DNA of 64,000 nt from JAEUHZ01 sp964552795. GTDB lineage: Bacteria; Planctomycetota; UBA1135; GCA-002686595. Positions 24,804-33,208 of the stretch are shown piece after piece (the first letter of the stretch is position 1; each line of letters begins with the position of its first letter). The stretch covers positions 82,851 through 146,850 of the forward strand of contig CAZKIO010000004.1 in NCBI GenBank assembly GCA_964552795.1, given 5' to 3'. The position numbers and the translations under genes were made by a program. The notes beneath the pieces are model-generated. The model had not been told where the DNA came from. It saw only the letters and a program-made list of their open reading frames with translations, and did no database searches.

Positions 24804-26573
24804 ATGCTGCACCTTCTCGCCCTAGCCCTGCTCCCGAGCCTGAACGGCGCGTCCGACCCGGCCGTCGCCCCGAGCGTCCTGCGCATGCACGACATCGGCG
24901 CGGCCGCGCCGCGCGTCGGCCGTATCCACTTCCTGGCCGGCCTCGTGCCCCTGATCCACGGCAACTACCTGGAGGTCGAGTCGGACGTTCAGCCCCACGG
25001 CGACGCGGACGCGCTCGTCGACCTGCTGCGCGCCATGAACCCCGAGGAATGGGAGTACGCCGGGCGCGAGCTCAACCTCGGCGACGACGGCCGCCTGCTC
25101 GTGCAGGCGCCGGCCGCGCTGCAGGAGTCCACCGCGCGCTTCCTGGCCTGGATGGAACGCGAGATCGGGCGCAGCACCGATCTGATCGTGGACGTCGTGA
25201 CGCTGCCGGCCGGCGCGTCCGGCGCGCCGATCCCCGCGATCGTCACGGCCGCCGAAGTCGAGCGCCACGTCCAGGGAGCGGTTGCGCACCGCCGCTACGC
25301 GCTGACATCCACGGCCGGCGGCACGGCGCGGATCCGCGACGAGCGCGCGGTCCGCATCGTCGTCGACTACGACGTCGAGATCGCCGAGAGCACGAACATG
25401 TTCGATCCCGTCGTGGTCGAGCAACGGCTCGGACTGCGCCTCTTCGCCACGGCGGCGCCCGGACCGAACGGGCTGTGGCTGGCCCTGGTCTGCAGCGAAA
25501 CCGAGGCGATCGGCGGGATCGAGGAGCGCGAGCTGCGCTACGACGCGCTGGTTTCCGCCAAGGAACGGCTCTCGATGCTGTCCGCCCCGCGCGCGCGGCA
25601 GGATCTGCCGTTCGTCAACCGCTCGCTGGCGCTCTCGACGTTCCTGCCGGACGGCAAGGCGCTCGCGCTCCAGACCGAAGTGGCTGCCGGCGGCGGGCGC
25701 GGACCTCGCGTCGTGTTCGTGCGCGCCGAGCGGCCCGCGCCCACCATCCTCACCTCTCTGCCGCGCGAGGTCTTCGGCGCTGCATCGACGCCCGGCCTCA
25801 TGCTGCTCGAGCACGGCTCCGTCGCGCCTCCGGGCATCGAACTGGAGTCATCCTCCGATTCGGGCGGCCTGCCCGGCGATCTGGGTTCGCGTTTCGGCTC
25901 GGGCCTGTGGCTCCTCGCGGCGCGGATCGTGCGCGGAGACACCGACGCCGTCCTCGACCGCCTGAACTCCGACGGGCCCCCGAGCCGCGAGGTGGAGCTG
26001 TGGGATTCCTGGGCGCTCCTGCGCACCGCGCCGCGCGCCGGCGGCGACTCGCGCGCGGGCGAGCTGCCGGACGCGGCGGAGCTTCTGGGACTGCTCGTGC
26101 CGACGCCGCGCACCGCGACGGTGAACCTGGCGCTGCGCCACGGGGCCGGCGGACGCGCGATCGCGCGGTGCACGCTGCCCATCCGCGCCGGCGCGCCGTC
26201 CGCGGCGGTCCTGGGCGACGAGCGGCTGGTCCTGGCGGATTTCGACGTGGAGGTCGCTTGCGGCTCGAGCGTCGCCGATCCCGTCATCGCCAGCGTGTTC
26301 CAGGGTCTCGTCGTGCGGCTCGATGCGCGCGCGACGGCCGACGGCGGCCTGTCGATCGAGATCGACGCGCGGGCGAGCACGCCGCGCGGCCCGCAGCGCG
26401 AGTTCGCCCTGGGCACGCCGCTCCTGGGCGCGATCGACGGGCAGGACGCGGATCGCCTCGAGGACCGGCGCCGGCTCGTGCTGCCCAAGGGGCCCGGCTC
26501 GGCGCGCATCGTGATGGGCGACGGGAGCGCGACATCCGGCGGGCTGATGCTCGAGGTCGAGGCCTCGAACTGA
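24804..26573 (+). CDS. Exported protein with secretin-N-like segment, third gene of a sigma operon
   Basis: The 589-residue protein starts 18 bases after the anti-sigma gene. It has a short hydrophobic leader (MLHLLALALLPSLNGAS). Residues about 90-115 (LNLGDDGRLLVQAPAALQES...) look like the N-domain repeats of type II/III secretins, where a strand-turn-strand is followed by a helix. The remainder, to about residue 585, is beta-rich and ends in SGGLMLEVEAS. There is no clear C-terminal secretin gate, so it may be a secretin relative without the channel or an unrelated periplasmic protein. Position makes it the likely target or effector of the sigma/anti-sigma pair. Confidence 0.7.
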   Translation: MLHLLALALLPSLNGASDPAVAPSVLRMHDIGAAAPRVGRIHFLAGLVPLIHGNYLEVESDVQPHGDADALVDLLRAMNPEEWEYAGRELNLGDDGRLLVQAPAALQESTARFLAWMEREIGRSTDLIVDVVTLPAGASGAPIPAIVTAAEVERHVQGAVAHRRYALTSTAGGTARIRDERAVRIVVDYDVEIAESTNMFDPVVVEQRLGLRLFATAAPGPNGLWLALVCSETEAIGGIEERELRYDALVSAKERLSMLSAPRARQDLPFVNRSLALSTFLPDGKALALQTEVAAGGGRGPRVVFVRAERPAPTILTSLPREVFGAASTPGLMLLEHGSVAPPGIELESSSDSGGLPGDLGSRFGSGLWLLAARIVRGDTDAVLDRLNSDGPPSREVELWDSWALLRTAPRAGGDSRAGELPDAAELLGLLVPTPRTATVNLALRHGAGGRAIARCTLPIRAGAPSAAVLGDERLVLADFDVEVACGSSVADPVIASVFQGLVVRLDARATADGGLSIEIDARASTPRGPQREFALGTPLLGAIDGQDADRLEDRRRLVLPKGPGSARIVMGDGSATSGGLMLEVEASN

Positions 26574-26589
26574 GCGCGCGGCGGCACGG

Positions 26590-27162
26590 TCAGCGCCGCG
26601 CCGCCGACGCCGCAGCATCGACGGCCGCCATGGCGGCGCGCAACTCCGCGGCGAGGCGCACGTCGCAGCGCGCGGACAGCGCCTCGACGAGCTGGCGCGA
26701 CGTCTCGAGCGTGCGCTCGCGGCCGCCGTTGAACCTCTTCCACAAGCCCGCGTCGTCCGTGGCGGCCTGGAGGTCGAGCGCGAGCGTGCGCAGGTTGTGC
26801 AGCTTGTCGGCGGCCTTCACCGCCAGCGCGTCGCGCGACAGCGTCGCGACGCGCGCGATCCCGCGCGCCTTGCGCTCCTCCCACGAGAGCGACTTGTCCT
26901 CGGTCAGCTCCGCGACGATCGCCGCGACCGCGGGGCCGAACTCGGCCCTGACGCGCTCCGGCGTCCAGTCCTCGCTGTCCTCGACGACGTCGTGCAGCAG
27001 CGCGGCCTGGAGCACGCGGGGCGGACAGCCGAGGCGCGCCAGCATCAGCGCGAGGTGCACCGGGTGGGCAACGTAAGGTGTGACCCCGTCGCCCTTGCGG
27101 ACCTGCCCGGCGTGCGCGGCGAGTGCGGCACGCAGTGCCCGTTCGGTCGTTTCATCGAACAC
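26590..27162 (-). CDS. HD-domain (p)ppGpp hydrolase-like protein
   Basis: The 190-residue protein contains only the hydrolase-type HD domain of the RelA/SpoT family: TPYVAHPVHLALML (His33), AALLHDVVEDSEDW (His57, Asp58, Glu61, Asp62) and VKAADKLHNLRTL. These match the Mn-dependent guanosine 3',5'-bisdiphosphate 3'-pyrophosphohydrolase motifs. No synthetase, TGS or ACT domain is present, so it resembles small alarmone hydrolases (Mesh1-like). The start is GTG at 27162 without a clear ribosome binding site. The gene is convergent with the secretin-N-like gene. Confidence 0.85.
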   Translation of the reverse strand: MFDETTERALRAALAAHAGQVRKGDGVTPYVAHPVHLALMLARLGCPPRVLQAALLHDVVEDSEDWTPERVRAEFGPAVAAIVAELTEDKSLSWEERKARGIARVATLSRDALAVKAADKLHNLRTLALDLQAATDDAGLWKRFNGGRERTLETSRQLVEALSARCDVRLAAELRAAMAAVDAAASAARR

Positions 27163-27214
27163 GGCGCGAGAAAGTACGGGGTCGGGACCAATCCTACAAC
27201 CGGCCCCGTATCCG

Positions 27215-28072
27215 TCAGATCGACACTCTCAGGGGCTTGATCGCCAGCGCCCCGAACAGCATCGACGCGAGCAGGAACACGATCACCACGCCGCCTGGGC
27301 CGGAGGGCAGCCAGCCCAAGTCACGGTCGGGGTAATCGAGCGCCACGCTGCGGAACGGGGACGCTGCATCGAACGTCGGCTCCGCGGGCCACAACAGCGC
27401 GTCGAGGAAGCCGTTGCCGCGCGCCGGCTGCAGCATGCGCGGATCCGCGTTGCCAGCGGCGACGCGCTTGGTCTCGCGGCCCAGGCCGGGGATCTCGATC
27501 GCGATCTCGTACTCGCCGCTCGCGCGCGCGACCACCTCCTGGAACGCACGGCCTTCGCTCGGCACGCGGACCAGCGGCGAAACGGCTTCGAGGCCCGCGG
27601 GGTAGTGCACGACGATCTCGCCGGCGCGCGCGGCGGCCTCGGGCGACAGCTCGATGCGCAGCGTCGTGCCATCGCCGGCCAGCAGGGCCGCCGTCGGCGC
27701 GTGCAGCGGCAGCGGCGCGTACGCGTAGCGCACCACGAGCTGCGCCAGCACGAACACGAACGGGATCGAGAGCGGCACGAAGGGCAGGAAGTTGAGGCCC
27801 AGGTACTGCAGGTTGCGCCCCAGCACCTTGCCGATCGCGCGCCCCACGATCGCGAGGTCGTCCTGCCAGATCCGGATCTCGATCAGGTGGCCCTTGATCC
27901 GGTCCTTGACGGCCTTGATGCGGCGCTGCGCCGACAGGTGCTTGAACAGGTACAGCGCCAGGACGCCGAAGACGCCGCTCACGATCACGAGCGACCAGAC
28001 CGGCCCGAGCCGGTCGAAGGGCCACAGGAGGACGTCGAACGCCGACGAGATCGCGTGGTTCAAGGCGTTCAT
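27215..28072 (-). CDS. Integral membrane protein resembling EMC3/TMCO1 (DUF106) architecture
   Basis: The 285-residue protein has a membrane span at 24-44, a basic, helical cytoplasmic stretch (45-90, RIKAVKDRIKGHLIEIRI), a second span at about 93-115, a beta-rich domain of about 130 residues and a final span near 259-278. A span followed by a charged coiled segment and a second span is the pattern of DUF106/EMC3 proteins, membrane insertases of the YidC/Oxa1 superfamily; the long beta domain before the last span is unlike them. Insertase activity is an inference. The gene is last in a run of three same-strand genes with the 65-aa protein and the phosphatase. Confidence 0.75.
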   Translation of the reverse strand: MNALNHAISSAFDVLLWPFDRLGPVWSLVIVSGVFGVLALYLFKHLSAQRRIKAVKDRIKGHLIEIRIWQDDLAIVGRAIGKVLGRNLQYLGLNFLPFVPLSIPFVFVLAQLVVRYAYAPLPLHAPTAALLAGDGTTLRIELSPEAAARAGEIVVHYPAGLEAVSPLVRVPSEGRAFQEVVARASGEYEIAIEIPGLGRETKRVAAGNADPRMLQPARGNGFLDALLWPAEPTFDAASPFRSVALDYPDRDLGWLPSGPGGVVIVFLLASMLFGALAIKPLRVSI

Positions 28073-28106
28073 CCGCGCTGGCGTCGAGGAGCCCGGAGCC
28101 GGGCGC

Positions 28107-28304
28107 TCAGGAGATGTACCCCAGGCCCTTCAGCTTCTCGACGATGTCGGCGTCGGACTGCGCGCCCTCGAACTTCTGGATCTCCTTCTCGAGCACGTGG
28201 ACGATGAACTCCTCGTGCGAGGCGTAGCCCGCCGCCGTCGCGATCTTCTTGATGCGTTCCAGCAGGTCCTTGTCCAACTTGATCTTGTTGCCGCCGCCGA
28301 ACAT
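28107..28304 (-). CDS. 65-aa ribbon-helix-helix-like small protein
   Basis: The ATG at 28304 gives MFGGGNKIKLDKDLLERIKK followed by IATAAGYASHEEFIVHVLEKEIQ, which reads like a ribbon-helix-helix fold: a short strand with alternating basic residues, then two helices. The C-terminus EKLKGLGYIS resembles the last residues of many sulfatases and phosphodiesterases. It lies 8 bases downstream of the phosphatase gene and 34 bases upstream of the membrane-protein gene, so the three are very likely one transcript. It could be a regulator or a small partner of the phosphatase. Confidence 0.75.
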   Translation of the reverse strand: MFGGGNKIKLDKDLLERIKKIATAAGYASHEEFIVHVLEKEIQKFEGAQSDADIVEKLKGLGYIS

Positions 28305-28312
28305 CGCGTTCC

Positions 28313-30391
28313 TCACTCCAGGACGGGAGCGCCGCGCATGCCGGGCTGCGCCGCGATCCCATAGCTCTTCAGGATTTCCACCGTCAGGTCCTCCAACCCG
28401 TGCTCGCCGGGCCGCACCGGCCGCGTGGCCAGCAGCGTTCCGCGCACGACCTCCGGCGCCATCAGGTGGCTGCCGTTGAACGTGCCGCCCAGGTTGTCGG
28501 CCAGGACCCCGTGCGGTATGCGGCCCAGCGCCGCCTCGTCCGAGTTCCCGTAGTTCGAGTTGTAACCGACCACGAGGTCGGGCGCCTCCGCGACGCGCCC
28601 GCCGCGGTAGACGTCGCGCGCGAGGTCGCAGCGCAGCACGGGCCGCGCGTCGCCGTCGCGCAGCGCCAGAAGCCCGGCGGAGATCTCGGCCAGCAGGGCC
28701 TCGGCCTGCGGTCCCGGCTCCACGATGCCGCTCTCGTCCTCGTCCGTGCCGGGGATGTCGGCCTCGCGCCCGCGCAGGTTCAGATACAGCGCGTTGAAGC
28801 CCACGCCGTAGGCGCGCGTGCGCGTCCAGTCGGCCGCGTCCAGGAGGTACACGGCGGCGTGCTCGGGATCCGTCTCCGGCAGCTCGCGCGCGCGGCCCTC
28901 CTTCAGCACGAGGTAGCCGTTCTCCAGCAGCCACGTGTTGAGGCTGAACTTGCGGCCGTACGGCGCGAAGCCGTGATCGCTCATGACGATCAGCGTCGCG
29001 TCCTCTCCGGCGCGCGCGCGCACCTCCCCCAGCACGGGGTCCATGCGCAGGTACAGATCGAACACGACGTCCTTCCAGGTGCTGCCCGGGCGGCGCGACC
29101 AGGCCGACGTGTCGCCGCGCGCGAACTCCGCGTCGTGGTGGGGATGCGCGGCGTCGTGGTGGCGCCACAGCATGTGGCTGCACAGGTCGACGCCCGAGAA
29201 GTAGAAGAACAAGACGCCGCCGCGGCCCTGCACCTCCCAGCGGTCGAACGCCTGCCCCAGGATGCGCACCCCCTCCTCGTGGACGATCTGCGCCTGCTGC
29301 AGGAACTCCAGGTCCGACAGGGCGCCGTCCTTGATCGAGTTGACGTCCTCGGGCATGCCCTGCGTGTAGTAGAGGCCGCCCTTCTCCGCCACCTCGCGGC
29401 TGGCGCCGACCGGCTCGGACACCGGCGCCACGGGCGCGATGGGGTCGATGTTCACGGGCGAGGCGTAGAGCTCGAACACCGGGTCGATGCGCTTGAGGTG
29501 GAAGCGCACGATGCCCGACACCGGCGAGAGCCCGAGGGGCAGGAGGTCGTAGGACACGCGCACGAAGCTGCTCCAGCCGCCTTCGCGCACCACGATCGCG
29601 CGCCCGCCGACCTCGATGGCGGCCGCCCGCGCCTCGCGATCGACGAGCACGCGCAGCGGGATCTGCTCCGCCGCGGCGTCGGCGCGGAACGGGTTGGCCG
29701 GCCCCGACAAGTACGTGTCGACGCGCCCGTCGAACTCGCGCACCGGCACGATGCGGCCCTCGCGGCCCAGGCTCTCGGGCGGCGGATCGCTGGTGTAGAG
29801 CGTGTACTCGCCGTAGGCCGAGTCGATCGCCGGCGTCATCATCCCCGAGAACGACCAGCCCTGCGACGGCTCGACGGGGAAGTTCGCGGGCATGCGCCAG
29901 ATGTCGGCCGGCACGCCGTGCTCGCGCAGGATGGTCCAGAACGCCTTGCCGCTGCGGTTCGACGGCGTGTCGCCGCCCAGCGGGAACTGCCACCCGCCGG
30001 GCAGCGGGATCGCGCTGGATTCCCCGGCCTTGACCGTCGCCGAGACCGGAGCGCGCGTGACGGGATCGCGGTGGAAGAACTCGAAGATCCCGTGCCCGCC
30101 GGGGTCCATCCCGGTGATGAAGTTCGACCAGGCCACCGGCGACTGCGGCGGCGTCGACGTGCGCAAGGGGTGGATGCCGTGCTCGCGCGCGAGGCGCGCG
30201 AAGTTGGTCATGCGGTCGGGGAAGCGCTCGATCGCCTCGCGCAGAAGGTCCGGATCCATGCCGTCGATGCCGAGCACGACGACCTTGGGATGGCGCTCGC
30301 CCGCGGGTCCGGAGCGGCGCGTGATCCCCGGCACGAGGAACACCGCCAGCACGGCCAACGCGGGCCACACGGTCCAGCGCGGCAGCTTCAT
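28313..30391 (-). CDS. Type I phosphodiesterase/nucleotide pyrophosphatase-like enzyme (alkaline phosphatase superfamily)
   Basis: The 692-residue protein has an N-terminal membrane anchor or signal (residues 8-22). Metal-binding and catalytic motifs of the alkaline phosphatase superfamily are clear: VVLGIDGMDPD (Asp43), the nucleophile region TPPQSPVAWSNFITGMDPGGHG (Ser84), a second metal site FYFSGVDLCSHMLW, and MSDHGFAPYGRKFSLNTWLL. It would hydrolyse a phospho-mono- or diester, possibly nucleotide or lipid-linked, outside the cytoplasm. A paralogue is encoded at 47671-49797. It is the first gene of the run with the 65-aa protein and the EMC3-like protein. The ATG at 30391 gives MKLPRWTVWPALAV. 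Confidence 0.9.
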   Translation of the reverse strand: MKLPRWTVWPALAVLAVFLVPGITRRSGPAGERHPKVVVLGIDGMDPDLLREAIERFPDRMTNFARLAREHGIHPLRTSTPPQSPVAWSNFITGMDPGGHGIFEFFHRDPVTRAPVSATVKAGESSAIPLPGGWQFPLGGDTPSNRSGKAFWTILREHGVPADIWRMPANFPVEPSQGWSFSGMMTPAIDSAYGEYTLYTSDPPPESLGREGRIVPVREFDGRVDTYLSGPANPFRADAAAEQIPLRVLVDREARAAAIEVGGRAIVVREGGWSSFVRVSYDLLPLGLSPVSGIVRFHLKRIDPVFELYASPVNIDPIAPVAPVSEPVGASREVAEKGGLYYTQGMPEDVNSIKDGALSDLEFLQQAQIVHEEGVRILGQAFDRWEVQGRGGVLFFYFSGVDLCSHMLWRHHDAAHPHHDAEFARGDTSAWSRRPGSTWKDVVFDLYLRMDPVLGEVRARAGEDATLIVMSDHGFAPYGRKFSLNTWLLENGYLVLKEGRARELPETDPEHAAVYLLDAADWTRTRAYGVGFNALYLNLRGREADIPGTDEDESGIVEPGPQAEALLAEISAGLLALRDGDARPVLRCDLARDVYRGGRVAEAPDLVVGYNSNYGNSDEAALGRIPHGVLADNLGGTFNGSHLMAPEVVRGTLLATRPVRPGEHGLEDLTVEILKSYGIAAQPGMRGAPVLE

Positions 30392-30483
30392 GCCGCGCGC
30401 CCCCCGCGCCGGGCGCTCGGGGCCGCGGGAACCCGTGCGGATCGGGCCGGAGAATACGGAAGGGGGTGCACGTGGGCGCTCGT

Positions 30484-30516
30484 GGCTCGGGCCGGCCGCG
30501 GCCGGCCGGTCGAGCC
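30484..30516 (-). terminator. Strong GC hairpin downstream of the ATP-grasp gene
   Basis: An outer stem GGCTCG/CGAGCC encloses an inner GGCCGGCC self-complementary stem (30490-30497 with 30500-30507) with a 3-base bulge. It lies between the ATP-grasp gene end and the phosphatase gene start, both minus strand. No T-run follows on the minus strand, so termination is only likely, not shown. Confidence 0.35.
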
Positions 30517-30579
30517 CGGGATTCTATCGTCCGCGCGCGGCTCCACCCTCAGTGCCGACACGCGTCCGCCCGCGCGAAC

Positions 30580-31932
30580 CTACCCGGGCAGCTCTCCGGC
30601 GGCGGCCATGCGCGCGTCACCCGCCCCGGCCGCGGGCAGGAGCTCGATGCGCAGCGCATCCACGGCGGCGCGCGCGCGCGCGTACGCGGCGCGGCTCGAG
30701 CCCGGGTCCGTCGCGAGCATCCAGGCGAGGTGCGGCGTGGCCTCGGGATGCGGCGGGGCATGCATGCGCGCCCCGCTCGCAACGCACAGCCCCCCGCGCG
30801 CCCCGTGTTCGCGGCCGACGGCGGCCACCTCCGCGGGCGCGGGGACGCGCCCGACCAGGCGGTCCTCGTAGCAGCACGCGTAGGCCACGGCGCAGTGCAC
30901 GCCGGCGCGCCGATCGACGGTTACGGGCGCTCCTAGCGCGATCTGCAGCGTCTGGAACACCGGCTGCGCGCCGCACAGGGTCTCGAACAGGTCGCCGAAG
31001 CCCTCGTCCCAGCCCAGGCGCCCGTTGACCTCCAGGATCGCGGCGCGCCCGGCATCGAGCCGCATTTCGATCGACCAGCCCGTGTCGCGCACTCCCAATG
31101 CGCGCAACGCGACAAGCGACGTGCTCTCGGCCGTCGCCAGATCGGCGGCCGGCAGGTCCGCGGGCAGCAGGTAGCCTTCGAAGTAGAAGAGCGGCGGCGG
31201 CGGCATGACCTGTTCGGTGACGCCGTAGACGTGCACGTCCTCGCCGGCCGCCACGCCGTCGGTCTCGACCGGCAGCCCGCGCGCGAAGGCCTCGACCAGG
31301 AAGCTCGCGGTCGGATCGTGGCCCAGGTCGATGCCCGCGAGCGCGCCGAGTTCCGCGAGGCGCAGCACGTCGCTGGAGTGCGGCAAGGCGGCGCGCAGGC
31401 GCGCGACGGCCGCGTCGACGTCCTGCGGCCCGCGCACCAGCGTGACGAGCCGCGCCAGCGCCGACGACGCGGCCTTGAGCACGACCGGATAGCCCGCTTC
31501 GTCCGCGAAACGCCGCACGCCGGCTGCGTCCGAGACGACGGCGAAGCGCGGCTGCGCCACGCCGGCCGCGCGCAGCGTCTCGCGCGAGAGGACCTTGCTG
31601 GTGACGCGCAGCGCGGCCTCCGGCGGCAGGCCGGGCAGCCCGCGCTCGCGCGCGACGACGGCGCCCAGGCCCAGGCCCGACTCCGACTGCGCCAGTACCG
31701 CGTCGATGCGCCGGCCGGCGAGCGCGCGGTCGATCACGCGCTTCGCCTCGCGCACCGCGTGCGGCGGCGGCAGGCGCACGACTTCGTGGAAACACTCGCG
31801 ATCGCCCGCGTCGACGTGCTCGTCGGCCAGGATCAGGCGCACGCCGAGCGCGTCGAGCAGCGGCCGGTGCGCGGCGACCTGCCGTTGGCGGAAGCTCGCG
31901 GGACCGGGGTACAGGCACAGGACGTCGTGCAT
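30580..31932 (-). CDS. ATP-grasp ligase
   Basis: The 450-residue protein matches the ATP-grasp superfamily. Residues about 1-100 form a pre-ATP-grasp domain; VTSKVLSRETLRAAGVAQPRF and YPVVLKAASSAL mark the ATP-binding start; SIEMRLDAGRAAILEVNGRLGWDEGFGDL carries the metal-binding Glu and Asn (EVNGR). The style resembles amino-acid/peptide-forming ATP-grasp enzymes such as carnosine-synthase relatives. It would join a carboxylate to an amine through an acyl phosphate. It starts 8 bases after the end of the EgtB/SenA-like gene, so the two are almost certainly co-transcribed and share a pathway. The substrate is unknown. Confidence 0.82.
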   Translation of the reverse strand: MHDVLCLYPGPASFRQRQVAAHRPLLDALGVRLILADEHVDAGDRECFHEVVRLPPPHAVREAKRVIDRALAGRRIDAVLAQSESGLGLGAVVARERGLPGLPPEAALRVTSKVLSRETLRAAGVAQPRFAVVSDAAGVRRFADEAGYPVVLKAASSALARLVTLVRGPQDVDAAVARLRAALPHSSDVLRLAELGALAGIDLGHDPTASFLVEAFARGLPVETDGVAAGEDVHVYGVTEQVMPPPPLFYFEGYLLPADLPAADLATAESTSLVALRALGVRDTGWSIEMRLDAGRAAILEVNGRLGWDEGFGDLFETLCGAQPVFQTLQIALGAPVTVDRRAGVHCAVAYACCYEDRLVGRVPAPAEVAAVGREHGARGGLCVASGARMHAPPHPEATPHLAWMLATDPGSSRAAYARARAAVDALRIELLPAAGAGDARMAAAGELPG

Positions 31933-31939
31933 GGTCCGC

Positions 31940-33208
31940 TCAGGGCGCGCAGGTGCGCAGGCCGGCCAGGATGTCGCGCCGATCCGGCGTGAAGAAGTTG
32001 CGGTACGTCCCGCGCGCGATGCGCGCGCGCGTCGCGTAGGCGCCGCCGCGCAGCACCTTGCGCGTGCCGAACCACGGCTCGCTGTAGTCGCGATACAGAT
32101 CGGGCGCGAAGCCCGGGTAGGGCTGGAATTCGTCGGCGCACCACTCCCACACGTTGCCCGTCATCTGACGGCAGCCGAAGGCGCTGTCGCCGGCGGGATA
32201 CGCGCCGACGTGGCACGGCCCCGTGGCGCGGAGGTCCAGGTGCGCGCGCTCCGCGGTCGGCGCATCGTCGCCCCAGGGATGGCGGCGCTTGGCGGGCGCG
32301 AGGCCGCCGCGGCCGTCGGGCTCGCACAAGGCCGCGGCCTCCCACTCGGCCTCGGTGGGCAGCCGCCGCCCGGCCCAGTTGCACCACGCCTGCGCCTCGT
32401 GCCACGACACGCACACCACGGCCGCGTGCTCGTCGAGCGGCGCGGCGCGGTCGTAGTCGCGCACCAGCCATCCGCGGCCCGTCTCGCGCGACCAGTGCAG
32501 CGGATGTTCCGCGCCCGCCTCCGCGCGCCAGCGCCAGCCGTCGGCGCTCCACAGTTCCTCGCGACGGTAGCCGCCGGCCTCTGTGAATTCGGCGAACTGG
32601 GCCTGCGTGACGGCCGCGCGCGCGATGCGGAAGGGCTCGACACGCACGGCGTGGTCCCACTTCTCGTTGTCGAAGACGAACTCCGCGTCCCGCGCGGCGC
32701 CCAGGCGGAAGACGCCGCCCGGGACCTCGGCGTCGCCGGCGAGCGGCCCCGAGCCCGGCACGCGCGCGCCGGCGACGCGCGGCGCGGCCCAACCCAGCGT
32801 GCGGCGCGTGTAGACCAGCGCTTCGCAGTGCATGTCCTCGTGCCGCGTGGCGAGCTGCGCGCAATACGCGTCGCCGGCGCCCAGGGCCAGTCGCTCGCCG
32901 ACGAGCTCGAGAACGCGCGCCAGGTACTCGCGCGTCTCGGCGCGCGTGGGATGCGCCAGCGCCCAGCGCGTGTCGTGCAGCACCTCCGAGCTGTCCCACA
33001 GCCGGTCGGCATCGTCGCGGATCGACGGCCGGCCGTCGGGGTGGCGCAGGCACCAGCGCTCCTGGAACCAGCCCACGTGCCCCATCTCCCACAGCGGCGG
33101 GTTCACGATGTCCAGCAGCGGCACGCGCATCTGGTCGTCCGACAGGTCGTCGATCAGGGCGAGCAGTTGCCGGCGGGCGTCGCGCAGGTCCTCGAGCAGC
33201 GCGGGCAT
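31940..33208 (-). CDS. EgtB/SenA-like non-haem iron C-S or C-Se bond-forming enzyme
   Basis: The 422-residue protein has an N-terminal DinB-like domain (1-155) and a C-terminal formylglycine-enzyme-like domain (about 165-422). Iron-binding residues of the sulfoxide-synthase family are present: His44 in NPPLWEMGHVGWFQ and His123/His127 in RHEDMH. The NPPLWE-GH-WFQ and EALVYTRRTLGW phrases are closer to SenA-type selenoneine synthases than to classical EgtB. The FGE part has RLPTEAEWEAAALC and MTGNVWEWCADEFQPYPG. It would use oxygen and iron to attach a sulfur or selenium donor to a histidine betaine-like substrate; no EgtD methyltransferase is in the window. The ATG at 33208 directly follows a C9 tract; a GTG at 33232 is an alternative start. 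Confidence 0.85.
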   Translation of the reverse strand: MPALLEDLRDARRQLLALIDDLSDDQMRVPLLDIVNPPLWEMGHVGWFQERWCLRHPDGRPSIRDDADRLWDSSEVLHDTRWALAHPTRAETREYLARVLELVGERLALGAGDAYCAQLATRHEDMHCEALVYTRRTLGWAAPRVAGARVPGSGPLAGDAEVPGGVFRLGAARDAEFVFDNEKWDHAVRVEPFRIARAAVTQAQFAEFTEAGGYRREELWSADGWRWRAEAGAEHPLHWSRETGRGWLVRDYDRAAPLDEHAAVVCVSWHEAQAWCNWAGRRLPTEAEWEAAALCEPDGRGGLAPAKRRHPWGDDAPTAERAHLDLRATGPCHVGAYPAGDSAFGCRQMTGNVWEWCADEFQPYPGFAPDLYRDYSEPWFGTRKVLRGGAYATRARIARGTYRNFFTPDRRDILAGLRTCAP

